NCBI RefSeq assembly: GCF_001881565.1
Contig: NZ_MPDJ01000002.1
Location: forward strand, 322,260-386,259
Source of the DNA: Eisenbergiella tayi
Lineage (GTDB): Bacteria > Bacillota > Clostridia > Lachnospirales > Lachnospiraceae
Reading direction: 5' to 3'
Length of the DNA: 64,000 bases
Below are positions 46,101 through 54,378 of the stretch, one piece after another. Within the stretch, counting starts at the first letter, position 1, and each line of letters opens with the position of its first letter. The position numbers and the translations under genes were made by a program. The notes under the pieces were generated by a model, which made no database searches, was not told the origin of the DNA, and saw only the letters and a list, made by a program, of their open reading frames with translations.

Positions 46101-48760
46101 CCATAGTTCGGTGTTGCAAGAGACCCCTTGGCTACTCCTGTTGCAGGTGCCAGGCCTTCACTTCCAGGTTCTACTGTTCCTTCTCCATCAGCAACATAAG
46201 TAATAGTAATATCTGCATTTTGTTTGAAGTGTGCCTCATAAGTTGCCGCAACATTTAATCCGTCTACTTTTTCAGGAGTAAATGATGCATTTGTACCTAC
46301 TATATCACCCTTTTCATTTGTCCATTTTTCAAAGGTATATCCATTGGCAGCTATCGCTGTTGAGCCTTGTGCTGTTCCGTTGACAGGAGCTATTGTTTCT
46401 GACCCGAGTGATACACTTCCGCCTGTAAGTGCAACATAATTGATTGTTATATCATCATTTTCTACGAAGTTTGCCGTATAAGTTGCAGGAACATTAACCC
46501 CATTTACCTTTTGAGGTACAAATTTAAGCGTGGTACTTACAGTATTGCCATCTTTATCTGTCCAGTCTACAAAATGATATCCGGCAGAGGCCGTTGCTAT
46601 TGATCCTTGCGAAGTTCCGGTTGCAGGTGCTAAACTTTCACTTGTCCGTGAGACGCTTCCGCCTTCAGTTGCCTGATATTTAATTGTAATATTTTCATTT
46701 TCTGCAAAAACTGCATAATATGTCGCAGCTACGTTAACCCCGTCTACCTTTTGAGGCACAAAATTCAATTGGGTACTTACCGTATTCTCTTTTTCATCTA
46801 TCCATTTCTCAAAATGATATCCGGCAGAGGCCGTTGCCAAAGATCCCTGTGCGGTTTCGGTAACAGGCAGTAAAGTTTCATATGGCCGTGAGACACTTCC
46901 GCCAGTCTTTGCTTCATAATTAATTGTAACTTTTTCATTTTCCACATAATATACTTCGATCAGTTTATTATTGGAGGTTATTTTTGTAGGAAGTTCAGGT
47001 ACTATTTTATCCTCATGATAACCATTCGGACATTTATCAATGACAGAAGTTATTTCCATTCCATTGACAACTGTGTCACTTTCTGTCCAGGCAGACTGGA
47101 ATATATCGCCTAAATAGTAGTGAACCTGATAAGTTACTTTCTGCTTTTCATATTCGAAAACTATATTATTTTTAGTAGAATCTATATATATTTCCTTATA
47201 GACACTAGGGTTCTGTCCCTCCGCTAATGTATAACCTCCAATCTCCGGAGCGGAAACCCAAATGGCTGCTTTTTTAGTAGTATGATTAGTAGGACCGTAA
47301 ATAACTTCTTTTGTATCTTTGTCAATACCCGTAACTGTATATTTACGTTCAACAGCATTTGTATAATAGAATGTTATGATGTTTCCACTTTGGGAAAGTA
47401 CCAATGATTGACTTGCTTCTACTGGAACATATCCTTTTTCTTCCAAATCAATGGCCCATTCTGTTACTGTCTTACCAATCCTTTGATTTGATACTAACTT
47501 TTGCTCGTTTAATATCGTATCCGTCCCCTGTTCCAAATAATTCACTACATAAGATGTATAATTTTTAGGAGACCAATGAGCGTACAGCGTAAAACCATCT
47601 TTTACCGGCGAACCAAAGTCATACTTTGTACCACCATCAGCTTGTGTATACCATCCCAGGAAATTATATCCCTCTCTCACTGGACTTTCAGGTTCATCAA
47701 CAGTATTTCTGTACTCAACCTTTACGGTTACTTTGTTTCCCTCTTTATAATTCTCATCAAAAATAACCGAATATGTTTTTACTTTCCATCCTGCATATAC
47801 TGTCATATTATTTGCAGGCATGATATCTCTTCCCCACTGCACACTACTCTTTGCTCCCGGATCATAGTACCATCCGGTAAAATCATATCCCTCTCGTACA
47901 GGAGTCCCATTGGGAGCTGTAATAGCAGCTTCATATTTATAGGTCTTGGAACCAGGTGCATTACTGCCACCATTTGCAGAAAACTCAATCGTATAAGAAT
48001 TCCTTGTATAATACAAGTAATTATTTGTTGACAAACTTCCTCCTACCTTCCGAGGAACATTTCTACTATCATTAGGATTAAATGTAAATCCAGTAATCGG
48101 ATATCTATCCTGCTCTGTTAATTCCCAATAACTTTGACTAGATGTAAAAGAATCCAAATGATGCTCTAAATAGGAACTGCCTGATACAGGTTCCACCATA
48201 TAGTGAATATTAAATTTATTTCTTCCTGTTGAACTTTTTTCAAAACTCATTTCCTGTGCAGGCATAACCTGCATGCCCGCATAATACTTACCATCTCCAC
48301 CATAAAAATTTTTCCATAAACTTTCACGAGGCCACTTATCATTAATCCATGCCCCATAAAGTTCTGTAATAGTATAAAGCGGATTTCGATCTTTAGCATC
48401 TTCAAAAAATTTTAAAGTAAATGTTTTTCTATTATAATATACATTAACTACCGTAGAACCATCCACTTCAATTGTTTTCCCTGTATCCATTTCAGAATAC
48501 GTAAATCCAGTCTTATCCAGTTTGATTTTTGACAATTCTGATGAACTTATATCTGGAATATCAGATGAATTTACTACTCTTCCCACATTTCCATTTTTGG
48601 TTTGGCTATAAAGAAAATCATAATTATTTCCAGTCGGTTTCTGTATCCAATACATAATCTTGTAATTGGCAGTTGCACTCGTATCAATCTTCCAAGATGC
48701 TGTAACAAGCATATTTTCTATTAATGAGAAGTTCGTTACCTTATTTCCTTTATTATCCAT
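43199..48760 (-). CDS. Surface protein A, C-terminal fragment after frameshift
   Basis: 1853 residues in the frame that continues surface protein A. It begins inside an InlB-type repeat (DNKGNKVTNFSLIENMLV) and has no ribosome site or signal of its own, so it is not an independent gene. Contents: further InlB/Flg_new repeats (GYDFTGWYYDPG, GYNFLGWYTQADGG), MucBP-like segments (VHYYLGDIFQS), then twelve 75-residue repeats of the INYxAxxGGSVS...VNWTD...VNGLNVAATYxAxF type. Two copies of a 95-residue SYxVEYWxEGE domain lie after repeats 4 and 11. Pro/Gly linker, VLGE motifs, GPGTGD, membrane helix, basic tail. With the fragment upstream it makes a protein of about 2540 residues. Confidence 0.8.
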   Translation of the reverse strand: MDNKGNKVTNFSLIENMLVTASWKIDTSATANYKIMYWIQKPTGNNYDFLYSQTKNGNVGRVVNSSDIPDISSSELSKIKLDKTGFTYSEMDTGKTIEVDGSTVVNVYYNRKTFTLKFFEDAKDRNPLYTITELYGAWINDKWPRESLWKNFYGGDGKYYAGMQVMPAQEMSFEKSSTGRNKFNIHYMVEPVSGSSYLEHHLDSFTSSQSYWELTEQDRYPITGFTFNPNDSRNVPRKVGGSLSTNNYLYYTRNSYTIEFSANGGSNAPGSKTYKYEAAITAPNGTPVREGYDFTGWYYDPGAKSSVQWGRDIMPANNMTVYAGWKVKTYSVIFDENYKEGNKVTVKVEYRNTVDEPESPVREGYNFLGWYTQADGGTKYDFGSPVKDGFTLYAHWSPKNYTSYVVNYLEQGTDTILNEQKLVSNQRIGKTVTEWAIDLEEKGYVPVEASQSLVLSQSGNIITFYYTNAVERKYTVTGIDKDTKEVIYGPTNHTTKKAAIWVSAPEIGGYTLAEGQNPSVYKEIYIDSTKNNIVFEYEKQKVTYQVHYYLGDIFQSAWTESDTVVNGMEITSVIDKCPNGYHEDKIVPELPTKITSNNKLIEVYYVENEKVTINYEAKTGGSVSRPYETLLPVTETAQGSLATASAGYHFEKWIDEKENTVSTQLNFVPQKVDGVNVAATYYAVFAENENITIKYQATEGGSVSRTSESLAPATGTSQGSIATASAGYHFVDWTDKDGNTVSTTLKFVPQKVNGVNVPATYTANFVENDDITINYVALTGGSVSLGSETIAPVNGTAQGSTAIAANGYTFEKWTNEKGDIVGTNASFTPEKVDGLNVAATYEAHFKQNADITITYVADGEGTVEPGSEGLAPATGVAKGSLATPNYGYKLENWTNSKGEEVGKDLQFIPEKVNGLNVAETYTAHFVKDTTITKTISYSVEYWLEGESTARDSYKVSQDVWVYDDDTLNVEDIEQKEYPGYSYSKVEHVRASKGLLDMLKALIPSKDLPETVGNGDVLKVLYTENSVTINYTADDNGSVTNSSETIKTVSGKAAGSTAEAAKGYHFVNWKNAGGTVVSSEAEFVPKKVNGLNVADTYTAYFEENNKITINYIANEGGVVSKGSETLSPATGTAEGSKATASPGYRFVNWTDSEGNEVGTAPEFIPEKVDGAYEGATYYANFNENEAVTINYEARTGGSVDKRSENLLPATGTATGSTATAAAGYTFVNWTDENDKEVSTNATFVPAKVDGLNVAATYYANFKENKEVTIKYVARIGGKVIPTEETLAPASGVAKGSTATAAAGYTFKNWTDQYNNEISTNPVFVPAKVNGLNVAATYYANFEENKEVTIKYVARVGGKVIPTEETLAPASGVAEGSTATAVAGYTFVNWTDENDKEVGTDATFVPAKVDGLNVAATYYANFVENAEVTINYVARIGGDVNPTDETIAPATGIAEGSTATAAAGYTFKNWTDADDNVLGTDVSFTPVKVGGLNVAATYYANFEENENISIIYLADGNGVVDPDNESLAPATGIAEGSTAKPDYGYKLTNWTNSKGDIVSEELHFIPEKVDNLNVADTYTAHFEEDMTITKTISYGVEYWVEGETDARDTYEVSKDVWVNDPDTLDVEDIEQKEYPGYSYDRVELVKAERRVLDMLKSLIPSEDIPEKVENGDVLKVIYTENEITINYVADGSGSVSRTDETLLAVKGEAQGSAATAVTGYHFVNWTNNNGDIVSTDATYVPAKVNGLNVAATYTAHFAVDTVTPGPEPEPGPGPTPDPTPGTPTATTAVLGEALAPVQPEVGVLGEALPPEVGVLGESKGPGTGDTAPIAGWSFLIMGAILTLGITAKKRKKEEK
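43500..46945 (-). repeat. Twelve tandem GGSVS/NWTD protein repeats
   Basis: Unit about 225 bp, encoding an INYxA strand, a SExLxPxTG turn, GYxFVNWTD and KVDGLNVAATYYANF. Repeats 7-10 are closest to each other. The SYxVEYW domain interrupts the row twice, so the pattern is four repeats, domain, seven repeats, domain, one repeat. Confidence 0.85.
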
Positions 48761-50805
48761 CCATCAAAAAGATATCCATCCTTTGTTGGTGTTTGTTCCA
48801 TGCTTAAGGAAATCTGGGTTTCAAAAGGAGCTTCAATTGCTGTCACATAGCTGCCTCCTGCCGAATCGAAGCGGACTGTATAATTCAATCTCGTATACTC
48901 AATAACTATAACCGTATTTTTACCAATTGAAGTATTTTCAACAACCCCTGCTTCAAACCCTTTTACATTTTTGGCCTGTGCATCAGTTTCTGTTCCATAC
49001 ATCCCTTGCTTTATTTCATTTTCAATTTCAAAATCCCCATCTAATTTCTGAAATTTGTGTTGCACTGTATATGTAGTTTCTGTAGGATTATAATTTACAT
49101 TAACAGTCAGGTCTTTATCCGACATTGTACCTTGTACAACTGTCAAATCAGCTTGGTATCCCTCTATCACAGGAGATGTTCTTTTATACGCACTTCCTTC
49201 TCTTACATCTACATAATAAGTATCTGCAGCTTTACGTCCAGCCATCATTCCTGCATTTTCACTGTATACATAATTAATTGTAAGAGTGTGTATAGGTTTA
49301 ACGGAAGAAGGATCTAAAACCATTATATCCTTATGTGCCTCATATCCATCCACCTTAACTGTTATATTTACCGTACCTTCTGCAACTCCAGTAACGATAC
49401 CGCCCTCGTCCACGGTTGCTATATTGTTATTATCACTAGACCAAATAATCTCTTTTGCCTCAGCATCATTCGGCTCAAATACTGCTTTTAATGTAATGGT
49501 CTTTCCTATATTAACAATATCAGGACCTTCTATTTTTAGGCTTTCAACAGATACAGAAGGAGCATTAACTTTTACATCCACGGAATCTGTAAAATCACCG
49601 TCCACTGTTTTCACAGTGACTGTTGTATTCCCTGCTGCCAAAGCATCAACCTTGCCATCTTCATCAACAGTTGCAACCTCTTCATTTGAAGAACTCCAGA
49701 TTACAGATTGATTAGATGCGTTTTCAGGACTGATAGTATATTTAAAGGTATATGAATCACCAACTGTCAATTCGCCAATTTCAGGATTTGTAATTGATAT
49801 TCCGGTAACTTCTACTGGTTTATTTTTAATTTGGATTTCAATACTGTCTGTCTTCGTGGCATGGCTTACTATAAATCTCCCATAGGTATATTCAACACTA
49901 ACTTTTACATTCACTATCCCAGCAGCCTTTGTATGAAGTACTCCCGTACTGCTGTCAATTGTAGCAAATTCGCTTCCGTTTACAATCTCCCAAGATTCAG
50001 AGTCTACATCCTCTTCATCTATATTTGTTCTACTATATGTAAGAGTTAAATCAGTACCGGCATAAACATCTCCCTCTACCGGATTAATTGTTACTTTTCC
50101 ATTGCGCGTAGATGCATATAATGCAACATTGGCTGCTGCCGGCTCTGCAATAATATCTACAGTAACATTCTCTTCAATATTATTTAATGTATATACACCA
50201 TCTGTTTCTGTAAGGACATTGCCGTCCGCCTTCACTTCCTTAATGTGATATCCCTTAGACTCATCAGCTTCTACTGAAAACTGTAAGTCTTTTCCTTTTT
50301 CCACTTCAGCATTGGTAACGGCTTCTCCGTCTACCTTGACTGTAGCTTCTCCGGATATATTGAAGTTGACTGCATAAGTCACTTTATTGTTTTCTGTGAT
50401 TTCCTCCGTATCTGTCACGGACTCTTCCGTTTCCAGCTTATCTTCGTCAGATACAGTAGTGGTTTTACTCTCAGTCTCTGTACTTTCTATGCTGGTATCT
50501 GTAGAACTTTCTATGCTGGTATCTGTAGAATCTTCTGACGGATCCACAGTTCCCTCGTCAGTAGTCTGCGTTCCTTCCGGGACTTCCGACTTTTCCTCAT
50601 TTTCCAAAGAATCTGATGAAGGTGCAGGTGTCTCTTCTCCTGTCTTATCCTCAATTGTGTTTGATTCCGGTTCACCCGCTTCTTCCGTTACCGATTGTAC
50701 TTCCGCGGCATTAACAGTCATACTGTCATGTCCCAACGTAGTGGCAACCAGAACAAAAACAAGCAAGAACGCCCAAAATCTTTGTAATGACTTTGCCTTT
50801 TTCAT
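48736..50805 (-). CDS. Surface protein A, N-terminal fragment before frameshift
   Basis: 689 residues from ATG 50805 (GAGGAGA upstream; frame open to 50883). Signal peptide MKKAKSLQRFWAFLLVFVLV, Ser/Thr/Glu-rich region, a short beta domain shared with B and C (KGYHIKEVKADG), two BIG2-type Ig-like domains (ASNQSVIWSSSNEEVATVD and EIIWSSDNNNIATVDEGG), a MucBP-like segment (YTVQHKFQKLDG) and the start of an InlB repeat (YTVRFDSAGGSYVT). It then leaves frame at GYLFDGW, giving a short false tail IIKEIR. Without the downstream part the product would be secreted but not anchored. The break is at GATGGATGGATA near 48755-48768. Confidence 0.82.
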   Translation of the reverse strand: MKKAKSLQRFWAFLLVFVLVATTLGHDSMTVNAAEVQSVTEEAGEPESNTIEDKTGEETPAPSSDSLENEEKSEVPEGTQTTDEGTVDPSEDSTDTSIESSTDTSIESTETESKTTTVSDEDKLETEESVTDTEEITENNKVTYAVNFNISGEATVKVDGEAVTNAEVEKGKDLQFSVEADESKGYHIKEVKADGNVLTETDGVYTLNNIEENVTVDIIAEPAAANVALYASTRNGKVTINPVEGDVYAGTDLTLTYSRTNIDEEDVDSESWEIVNGSEFATIDSSTGVLHTKAAGIVNVKVSVEYTYGRFIVSHATKTDSIEIQIKNKPVEVTGISITNPEIGELTVGDSYTFKYTISPENASNQSVIWSSSNEEVATVDEDGKVDALAAGNTTVTVKTVDGDFTDSVDVKVNAPSVSVESLKIEGPDIVNIGKTITLKAVFEPNDAEAKEIIWSSDNNNIATVDEGGIVTGVAEGTVNITVKVDGYEAHKDIMVLDPSSVKPIHTLTINYVYSENAGMMAGRKAADTYYVDVREGSAYKRTSPVIEGYQADLTVVQGTMSDKDLTVNVNYNPTETTYTVQHKFQKLDGDFEIENEIKQGMYGTETDAQAKNVKGFEAGVVENTSIGKNTVIVIEYTRLNYTVRFDSAGGSYVTAIEAPFETQISLSMEQTPTKDGYLFDGWIIKEIR

Positions 50806-50857
50806 TCTTCTTTCTCCTCTCTTTTTAAACAACTCTGAACTAAAACCCCTGAATTTC

Positions 50858-51058
50858 CTAACTGCTTTTACCTTCTTCTTCATCCAAAGCGCTGTCGATA
50901 AGCTTTATCAATTCCAAGGCGCTCCGGAAATGCTTTGTAACTCCCCTCTCCGTCCAGGATATGGAGCCCTGCCATGTGGCATTCTGTCTGCTGGTTACCC
51001 GGACAATAAAGGAAGCTTTGTGTCCTACCAGATTTTTACTATCCTGCTCATCCCGCAC
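50858..51058 (-). CDS. TWQG-motif small protein (unit A)
   Basis: 66 residues from GTG 51058, seven bases after AAGGAGG. Core: KASFIVRVTSRQNATWQGS then FRSALELIKLIDSALDEEE. Upstream, from the promoter to 51059, lie remnants of a longer N-terminus broken by stops; a short frame after GAGGGAGAT ends after eight or so codons. So only the core form can be made here, which supports the core as the functional unit. 52 bases before surface protein A with no terminator between. Confidence 0.75.
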   Translation of the reverse strand: MRDEQDSKNLVGHKASFIVRVTSRQNATWQGSISWTERGVTKHFRSALELIKLIDSALDEEEGKSS

Positions 51059-51192
51059 TGCTTCGCCTCCTTGTCTGCTCCTGTTTGAAAAATTGTTTCA
51101 GTATACTGTCCCGGGTTACTGCATGAGGAAATTTAAAATTATTAACGGATACGTCTAACTTTATAATTCATATCTCCCTCATCATTAACTTG

Positions 51193-51226
51193 AGTATAAC
51201 TATCACCACGTAACACCAACCGTTAC
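51193..51226 (-). promoter_or_regulatory. Unit A promoter with paired heptamers
   Basis: Heptamers GTAACGG (51220-51226) and GTTACGT (51208-51214), 12 bp apart; 9 bp to -10 TATACT (51193-51198), then CAAGTTAATG. The -35 is very poor (GGTTGG), so activation is likely needed. Confidence 0.75.
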
Positions 51227-51279
51227 ATTTTTTGAAATAATGTTACAATTTCAAATTTTTTTTATTGCACAAAAAAAAA

Positions 51280-51322
51280 GACAGAACAAACGCCCGGATT
51301 ATTCCAGGCGTTCATTCTGTCT
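51280..51322 (-). terminator. Terminator of the BTAD regulator gene
   Basis: Stem GACAGAA..AACGCC..GG paired with CC..GGCGTT..TTCTGTC, followed on the minus strand by a run of nine T. It separates the regulator from unit A. Confidence 0.88.
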
Positions 51323-51354
51323 CAATATTTCTTATTATTTATTTTATTTCCATA

Positions 51355-52605
51355 TCAGTCCCAAAGGGAATTCGTCTTGGTAAAAGTTATATTCTCTTTC
51401 GGCAGGCTGTCTTCAGCTGCGGGCTGCACCTTGTATTCTATAGCGGCACGGGCCTTCAGGCCAAAGCTGAGGAAGCGTCCGTCAATCCTGTGCTGAATGA
51501 TCACACAGTCTTCCAAACGAAGTCCATTTAGCAGCATCAGGTACTGATTCATTCCATAACGTGTATAAAAATCACCCTTCCTCAGGGAAGTTCCTATGGC
51601 CAGTTTCAGCTTTTCCATGTATTTTTCCAGCTTTACCTCATCGGTAAGGGGGCGCCCTTCCCGATCTACCATGGTACACAGCATAAGATAGGCGGACTGC
51701 CCGTTACGTTCCAGCATTCGGCATACTATATGATAGCAGTCGGTAAAACCGGGATAGGTGCAGAAATAAGCTCCGGACTGGAATTTTTCTTCCTGAAGCC
51801 CCTGTTTGATATCAGTCATAACCACCGCATGATACTGAACCTTGTCGCTCATGGCATGGAATCTTTCCACCATTTCCTCCGACGGAGTAAGGCCCAGTTC
51901 TTCAAAATAGAAGGTAGTTGCTTTTTCATACACTTCCATTGCTTCCTTGAAACGTCCCAATGACATAAGACAGTCAATCTGAAGAAGATAAAACTCCTCA
52001 TAGGGATAATAACGGCAGGCCTGCTCACTCAATTCCAGAAGTTCCTCATGCCTGTCCTGCTTCAGCAGAATAATCTCCGCTTCCTTCAGACATTCAAAAT
52101 ATTTTTTCTGGTAATCCGCACAGGCTATCGCCACCCATTCTTCCCCGCCAAGCTCCGGCAGGAAATCACCTTGATATACACGGCAGGCCTTCATGAGATA
52201 AGAAAGTTTGGATTCCTCATCCGTTTCCATTTCTGCCTGCTCATATGCATTTACAAAAACTTCCGTATCCAGTTCTACCGGCACCTCATTCCGATCCCAG
52301 AAATAATTGCCCAGCTTAATCCGGATACAATCTGCATCCTTGAAAGCTTCTGTTTTTTTAAGATATTTGCGCAGGCGATGAGCATTAACCCGCAAAGTCA
52401 CTGCCGGATCCTCCAGCACATCATTCCCATACAGCCTGTCTATCAGCTGCTTTCTGGGAATACCTGCATTCCCGGCAGCCAACACACTGATCAAAAGCTG
52501 GATCATCTTCGTCGTATTAGCATATTCCAATGGAATGGGTTCCTTCCCCTGGGAAAGACTAAAACCACCTAACATATTCACATTAATAATTTTTTTGTCT
52601 TCCAT
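51355..52605 (-). CDS. BTAD/SARP-like transcriptional activator
   Basis: 416 residues. Residues 5-95 look like an OmpR-type winged helix as in SARP activators (VNMLGGFSLSQGKEPIPLE, then DPAVTLRVNAHRLRKYLKK). Residues 100-245 are the helical bacterial transcriptional activator domain (BTAD), with LDTEVFVNAYEQAE and YPYEEFYLLQIDCLMSLGR. The last 150 residues resemble a degenerate GGDEF-like fold (LRKGDFYTRYGMNQYLMLLNG) without a GGDEF motif, perhaps sensing a ligand. It lies immediately upstream of four tandem units whose promoters carry paired heptamers, making it the obvious candidate activator. Direct evidence for binding is lacking. Confidence 0.85.
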   Translation of the reverse strand: MEDKKIINVNMLGGFSLSQGKEPIPLEYANTTKMIQLLISVLAAGNAGIPRKQLIDRLYGNDVLEDPAVTLRVNAHRLRKYLKKTEAFKDADCIRIKLGNYFWDRNEVPVELDTEVFVNAYEQAEMETDEESKLSYLMKACRVYQGDFLPELGGEEWVAIACADYQKKYFECLKEAEIILLKQDRHEELLELSEQACRYYPYEEFYLLQIDCLMSLGRFKEAMEVYEKATTFYFEELGLTPSEEMVERFHAMSDKVQYHAVVMTDIKQGLQEEKFQSGAYFCTYPGFTDCYHIVCRMLERNGQSAYLMLCTMVDREGRPLTDEVKLEKYMEKLKLAIGTSLRKGDFYTRYGMNQYLMLLNGLRLEDCVIIQHRIDGRFLSFGLKARAAIEYKVQPAAEDSLPKENITFTKTNSLWD

Positions 52606-52667
52606 TATCCCTCTTCATTTCTATTTGTAAGCTGCTTGAGCATAATAGTTACATCCATCATAAGTTT

Positions 52668-52696
52668 AGTATAAAAATATTATCCTTTTTTGTCAA
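52668..52696 (-). promoter_or_regulatory. Promoter of the BTAD regulator
   Basis: Minus strand -35 TTGACA (52691-52696), 17-bp spacer, -10 TATACT (52668-52673). Canonical and without the heptamer pair, unlike the four unit promoters it may control. Confidence 0.75.
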
Positions 52697-52879
52697 CGAA
52701 AAGCACCATGATAAAAATAATATTCTTTTTAACTAATCCTGAACCATCTGATTTCATGAACGTTTTCTGAAATAAAACATAAAAACTCTTTTCTGCGCTC
52801 CGGTCAGGCATTTTGCTGCTGACTTTTATGGTCAACGGCAGTATAATAAAAAATAACGATTGTACATAAGGAGGGTTTT

Positions 52880-53260
52880 ATGAAATTTGACACCATACAT
52901 CACGTGGCATTGATATGTTCTGATTATAAAGCTTCCCGGCACTTCTACGTGGATTTGCTGGGTTTTGAAATCATCAGGGAAAATTACCGGGAAAACCGGG
53001 GAGATTATAAGCTTGATTTAAAGCTGGGGGATTGTGAACTGGAGCTTTTTGCCATCCCGGGCAGCCCGGCACGCCCCAGCTATCCTGAAGCCTGCGGTTT
53101 AAGGCATCTGGCCTTCCGGGTCGGCTGCATCGAAGATACGATCCGGGAGCTTCAGGAGCTTGGTATCGAAACGGAACCTGTGCGAATTGACGAGTTCACT
53201 CAGAAAAAGATGACTTTTTTCAAGGATCCGGACGGGCTTCCTCTGGAACTGCATGAATAA
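52880..53260 (+). CDS. VOC-family (glyoxalase-like) protein
   Basis: 126 residues, two beta-alpha-beta-beta-beta modules. Metal ligands fit the fold: His in IHHVALIC, Glu in CELELFAI, His in GLRHLAFRV, Glu in GLPLELHE. Closest in pattern to the YaeR/SMU1112c group of small glyoxalase-like proteins; the substrate is unassigned. Ribosome site GGAGGG; promoter -35 CTGACT and -10 TATAAT lie just upstream. Confidence 0.88.
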   Translation: MKFDTIHHVALICSDYKASRHFYVDLLGFEIIRENYRENRGDYKLDLKLGDCELELFAIPGSPARPSYPEACGLRHLAFRVGCIEDTIRELQELGIETEPVRIDEFTQKKMTFFKDPDGLPLELHE

Positions 53261-53264
53261 GGGA

Positions 53265-53293
53265 ATGGCGGGGCTATGCCAACGCCCCGCCAT
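53265..53293. terminator. Convergent hairpin, possible terminator
   Basis: Perfect stem ATGGCGGGG / CCCCGCCAT with 11-nt loop at the meeting point of two convergent genes, overlapping one stop codon. No strong T run, so termination is uncertain. Confidence 0.4.
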
Positions 53294-53975
53294 GGAATTC
53301 ACATTCATAGACCTTTTGGTTTCTGTAATAGATCTCTTCCCTTCCCTGAAACCACTGCATGTTTCCCTGCTGTGAACAGTGGTAAACATATTCCCCTTTC
53401 CGGTAGAGCTCCGGCCCGCGGAAGGGGGCTTCTTTTTGCACATGGGAAAGAGCCTCTTTTAAGAACCGGGAGTTAAAGCCGTCCGCCAGAATACGTCCGG
53501 CATAATTCATTGACCAGATCGGTATTCTTTTATCCTGCTGCTTTTCCCAGACCGCTTCTTCTCCTGAAAAGGCTGTACCTCCCAGATAGGTATCCAGATA
53601 TAGAAAATCTTCATCCTCATAAATGAAATCATGGGAAAGGGGCCGGCAGGGCTGTTTTTCTTCCGTACCGTTTCCTGCATAGCTGTTCTTTTTAGCGCTG
53701 AGAAGAAATTCCGCCAGCTTTTGAGAGGACAACGGAAAAGCAGGGAGCGTTCCTGCAGTCTCCGTACATTCATTTCCATATATCAGGGCATCCACTGTTA
53801 CTCCAAAAATATCAGCAAGCAATGTAAGATTGAGGATATCCGGATAGTTTGCTCCCTTTTCCCATTTTGCCACGGCCTGGCGGGAAACCTGAAGCTTTTC
53901 AGCCAGATCCTCCTGGGAAAGGTTATGGGCTTTACGGTATTTTTGCAGGTTGAAAGAAAAATGGATTGCAGTCAT
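53274..53975 (-). CDS. XRE regulator with DUF5680 domain
   Basis: 233 residues from ATG 53975 (AGGAGG upstream). The N-terminal helix-turn-helix is textbook: LQKYRKAHNLSQEDLAEKL, VSRQAVAKWEKG, ADIFGVTVDALIYG. From about 85 on is a DUF5680-like domain (LAEFLLSAKKNSYAGNG, DFLYLDTYLGGTAFSGEE, YRKGEYVYHC) commonly fused to XRE domains in Clostridia; its ligand is unknown. Downstream of the GH42 operon on the same strand. Confidence 0.88.
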   Translation of the reverse strand: MTAIHFSFNLQKYRKAHNLSQEDLAEKLQVSRQAVAKWEKGANYPDILNLTLLADIFGVTVDALIYGNECTETAGTLPAFPLSSQKLAEFLLSAKKNSYAGNGTEEKQPCRPLSHDFIYEDEDFLYLDTYLGGTAFSGEEAVWEKQQDKRIPIWSMNYAGRILADGFNSRFLKEALSHVQKEAPFRGPELYRKGEYVYHCSQQGNMQWFQGREEIYYRNQKVYECEFHGGALA

Positions 53976-54106
53976 GGCAGCCTCCTGTATGGTGTTTTTC
54001 TTACTATTATACCCGCACTTTTTTCCATATGCCACCAACAGAGGCTTGTCAGACTGACAACCACAGGTTCCGTGCCGGTCCGCATTTTCTTCTGCTCCGT
54101 TTTCAT

Positions 54107-54373
54107 CTAATTCCTGTCGAAGGTAATTTTGCTGATGAGGTGTCTTGCTTTATCCGCGTCCTTCTTTTTGACCAGTACTTCATATTCTTTGGAGGAATCC
54201 GGCTTTATGCCAAAACTTCCTGTCACTGCCCGGGACGCTCCCAGGCCTGTGCCGCCGGAAAGGTCACGGACCTTCGTCGTATACCAGATATGATTGGAGG
54301 CCAGGACGTCCCTCACCCTGGTAAAGTTAGACAGGGAAAAACCCGAAAAAATACGCTCCTTAAACAATCCCAT
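54107..54373 (-). CDS. Small DUF2007-like protein
   Basis: 88 residues from ATG 54373, eight bases after GAAGAAGGG. The end YEVLVKKKDADKARHLI resembles DUF2007, a small ferredoxin-like fold suspected in signalling. A Gly/Ser-rich loop (SGGTGLGASRAVTGSFG) is in the middle. It starts 5 bases after the GH42 stop, so the two are in one transcript. Function unknown. Confidence 0.7.
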   Translation of the reverse strand: MGLFKERIFSGFSLSNFTRVRDVLASNHIWYTTKVRDLSGGTGLGASRAVTGSFGIKPDSSKEYEVLVKKKDADKARHLISKITFDRN

Positions 54374-54378
54374 CTGTA

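Noticed and set aside
52620..52700. Heptamer pair upstream of the BTAD gene (autoregulation)
   Set aside because: Only a single GTAAC is present, downstream of the -10; no second heptamer at 12 bp, so I do not include it in the regulon.
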